From Alkaliphilus transvaalensis ATCC 700919 (GTDB lineage Bacteria > Bacillota > Clostridia > Peptostreptococcales > Natronincolaceae), in the NCBI RefSeq assembly GCF_000621485.1, contig NZ_JHYF01000014.1, positions 62,001 through 126,000 on the forward strand: 64,000 nt of DNA, written 5' to 3'. The position numbers and the translations under genes were made by a program. Of the stretch, positions 63,567 to 64,000 are shown in pieces. The notes under the pieces were generated by a model, which was not told the DNA's origin, ran no database searches, and saw only the letters and a list, made by a program, of their open reading frames with translations. Within the stretch, counting starts at the first letter, position 1; every line of letters starts with the position of its first letter.

Positions 63567-64000
63567 TTAAGTTACATCTTTTCTATATTGTAGAGGTGTT
63601 TTACTTGTAAGTTTTTTAAATGACATACTAAAATAATTAGCATTATTAAAACCCACTTGCAGGGCAATATCTAAAATAGATTGTTTCGTTTCAATTAGCA
63701 GTTTCTTACTCTTTTCAATTCTTATTTCGTTAAGAAATTGTGTAAAAGTCTTGTTGGTCTCTTTTTTAAATATGGTGCAAAAATAACAACGATTAATATT
63801 TAAGTACTCTGTAATTTCATCCAAAGTTATTGGATTATGATAATTTTCTTCAATGTAATCGATTGTTCTTCTAACATATGGACTAAAATAAAGGCCGTCA
63901 TAACCAGCTTTTTTAAATTTCAAACAAACTTGATCTTTCCTGAAATTGTGCAATAGGGTAACTAAATGGGGAATACAGTTAGAGGGTTTATATAATATTT
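63567..64000 (-). CDS. AraC-family regulator, C-terminal part (5' end outside window)
   Basis: The frame is open to the window's right edge (ILYKPSNCIPHLVTLLHNF before FRKDQVCLKF), so the N-terminal sensor domain is missing. The visible part ends with the double helix-turn-helix: VRRTIDYIEENYHNPITLDE, RCYFCTIFKKETNKTFTQFL, RIEKSKKLLIETKQSILDIA and FNNANYFSMSFKKLTSKTPL. These are canonical AraC DNA-binding helices. What it senses cannot be seen. A terminator follows the gene. Confidence 0.92.
   Translation of the reverse strand, partial: ILYKPSNCIPHLVTLLHNFRKDQVCLKFKKAGYDGLYFSPYVRRTIDYIEENYHNPITLDEITEYLNINRCYFCTIFKKETNKTFTQFLNEIRIEKSKKLLIETKQSILDIALQVGFNNANYFSMSFKKLTSKTPLQYRKDVT

Noticed and set aside
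1-64000. tRNA or rRNA genes as integration targets or landmarks
   Set aside because: I saw no cloverleaf or rRNA-like sequence; the element uses a protein-coding target instead.

Overview
The window is low-GC, Gram-positive type DNA. It carries CotF-like spore-coat genes, an S-layer-anchored (SLH) glycosidase, strong AGGAGG ribosome sites with frequent TTG/GTG starts, and clostridial-style lipoproteins. I infer a spore-forming member of the Clostridia, perhaps Alkaliphilus-like; the species was not determined.

Left flank (1-6.7 kb): the 5' part of a MATE exporter, two CotF-like genes, a small membrane protein, lemA with a TPM-domain gene, and a threonine-aldolase-type PLP enzyme. The 3' half of an L,D-transpeptidase (ykuD) gene follows.

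Mobile element (about 6,667-39,747, roughly 33.1 kb): the ykuD gene is split. Its 5' half lies at 39.75-40.11 kb and its 3' half at 6.28-6.67 kb. Joining the halves at the shared CA (TG) core restores the reading frame exactly and recreates a symmetric attB, GTACCC-CA-GGGTAC. A large serine recombinase sits at the left end. Behind it are a primase-polymerase, an SF3-like helicase, a small-terminase-like protein and an HNH nuclease, but no capsid, large terminase, relaxase or transfer genes. It looks like a phage-satellite or plasmid-like integrated replicon. Its cargo is almost all defence: a McrB/McrC-like pair divergent from an HTH-fused amino-methyltransferase and a C5-methyltransferase; a canonical mcrBC pair; a putative restriction enzyme convergent with an SPPY methyltransferase; an unnamed two-gene soluble plus membrane-protein module; and a complete Wadjet (jetDABC) operon behind a WYL regulator. 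HicB-like antitoxins without HicA follow. A second copy of the right-end att arm at 29.4 kb suggests that the Wadjet part and the rest are two accreted units.

Right boundary (39.7-46.5 kb): ykuD', fic and a frameshifted nucleotidyltransferase gene are followed by a decayed second copy of the same block. That copy has been split by a PLD-DEAD/DEAH helicase plus HNH (phosphorothioate-type McrA-like) module. Both ykuD copies keep a hairpin that would mask the ribosome-binding site.

Right flank (46.5-64 kb): a tandem subtilisin-like protein whose first half has lost its catalytic residues; an M28 peptidase whose lipoprotein signal is out of frame; an SLH-anchored GHL10-type glycosidase; a complete oppABCDF operon; a radical-SAM/SPASM enzyme with its putative lipoprotein partner; a DJ-1/PfpI protein; a WYL regulator; and a truncated AraC-type regulator.
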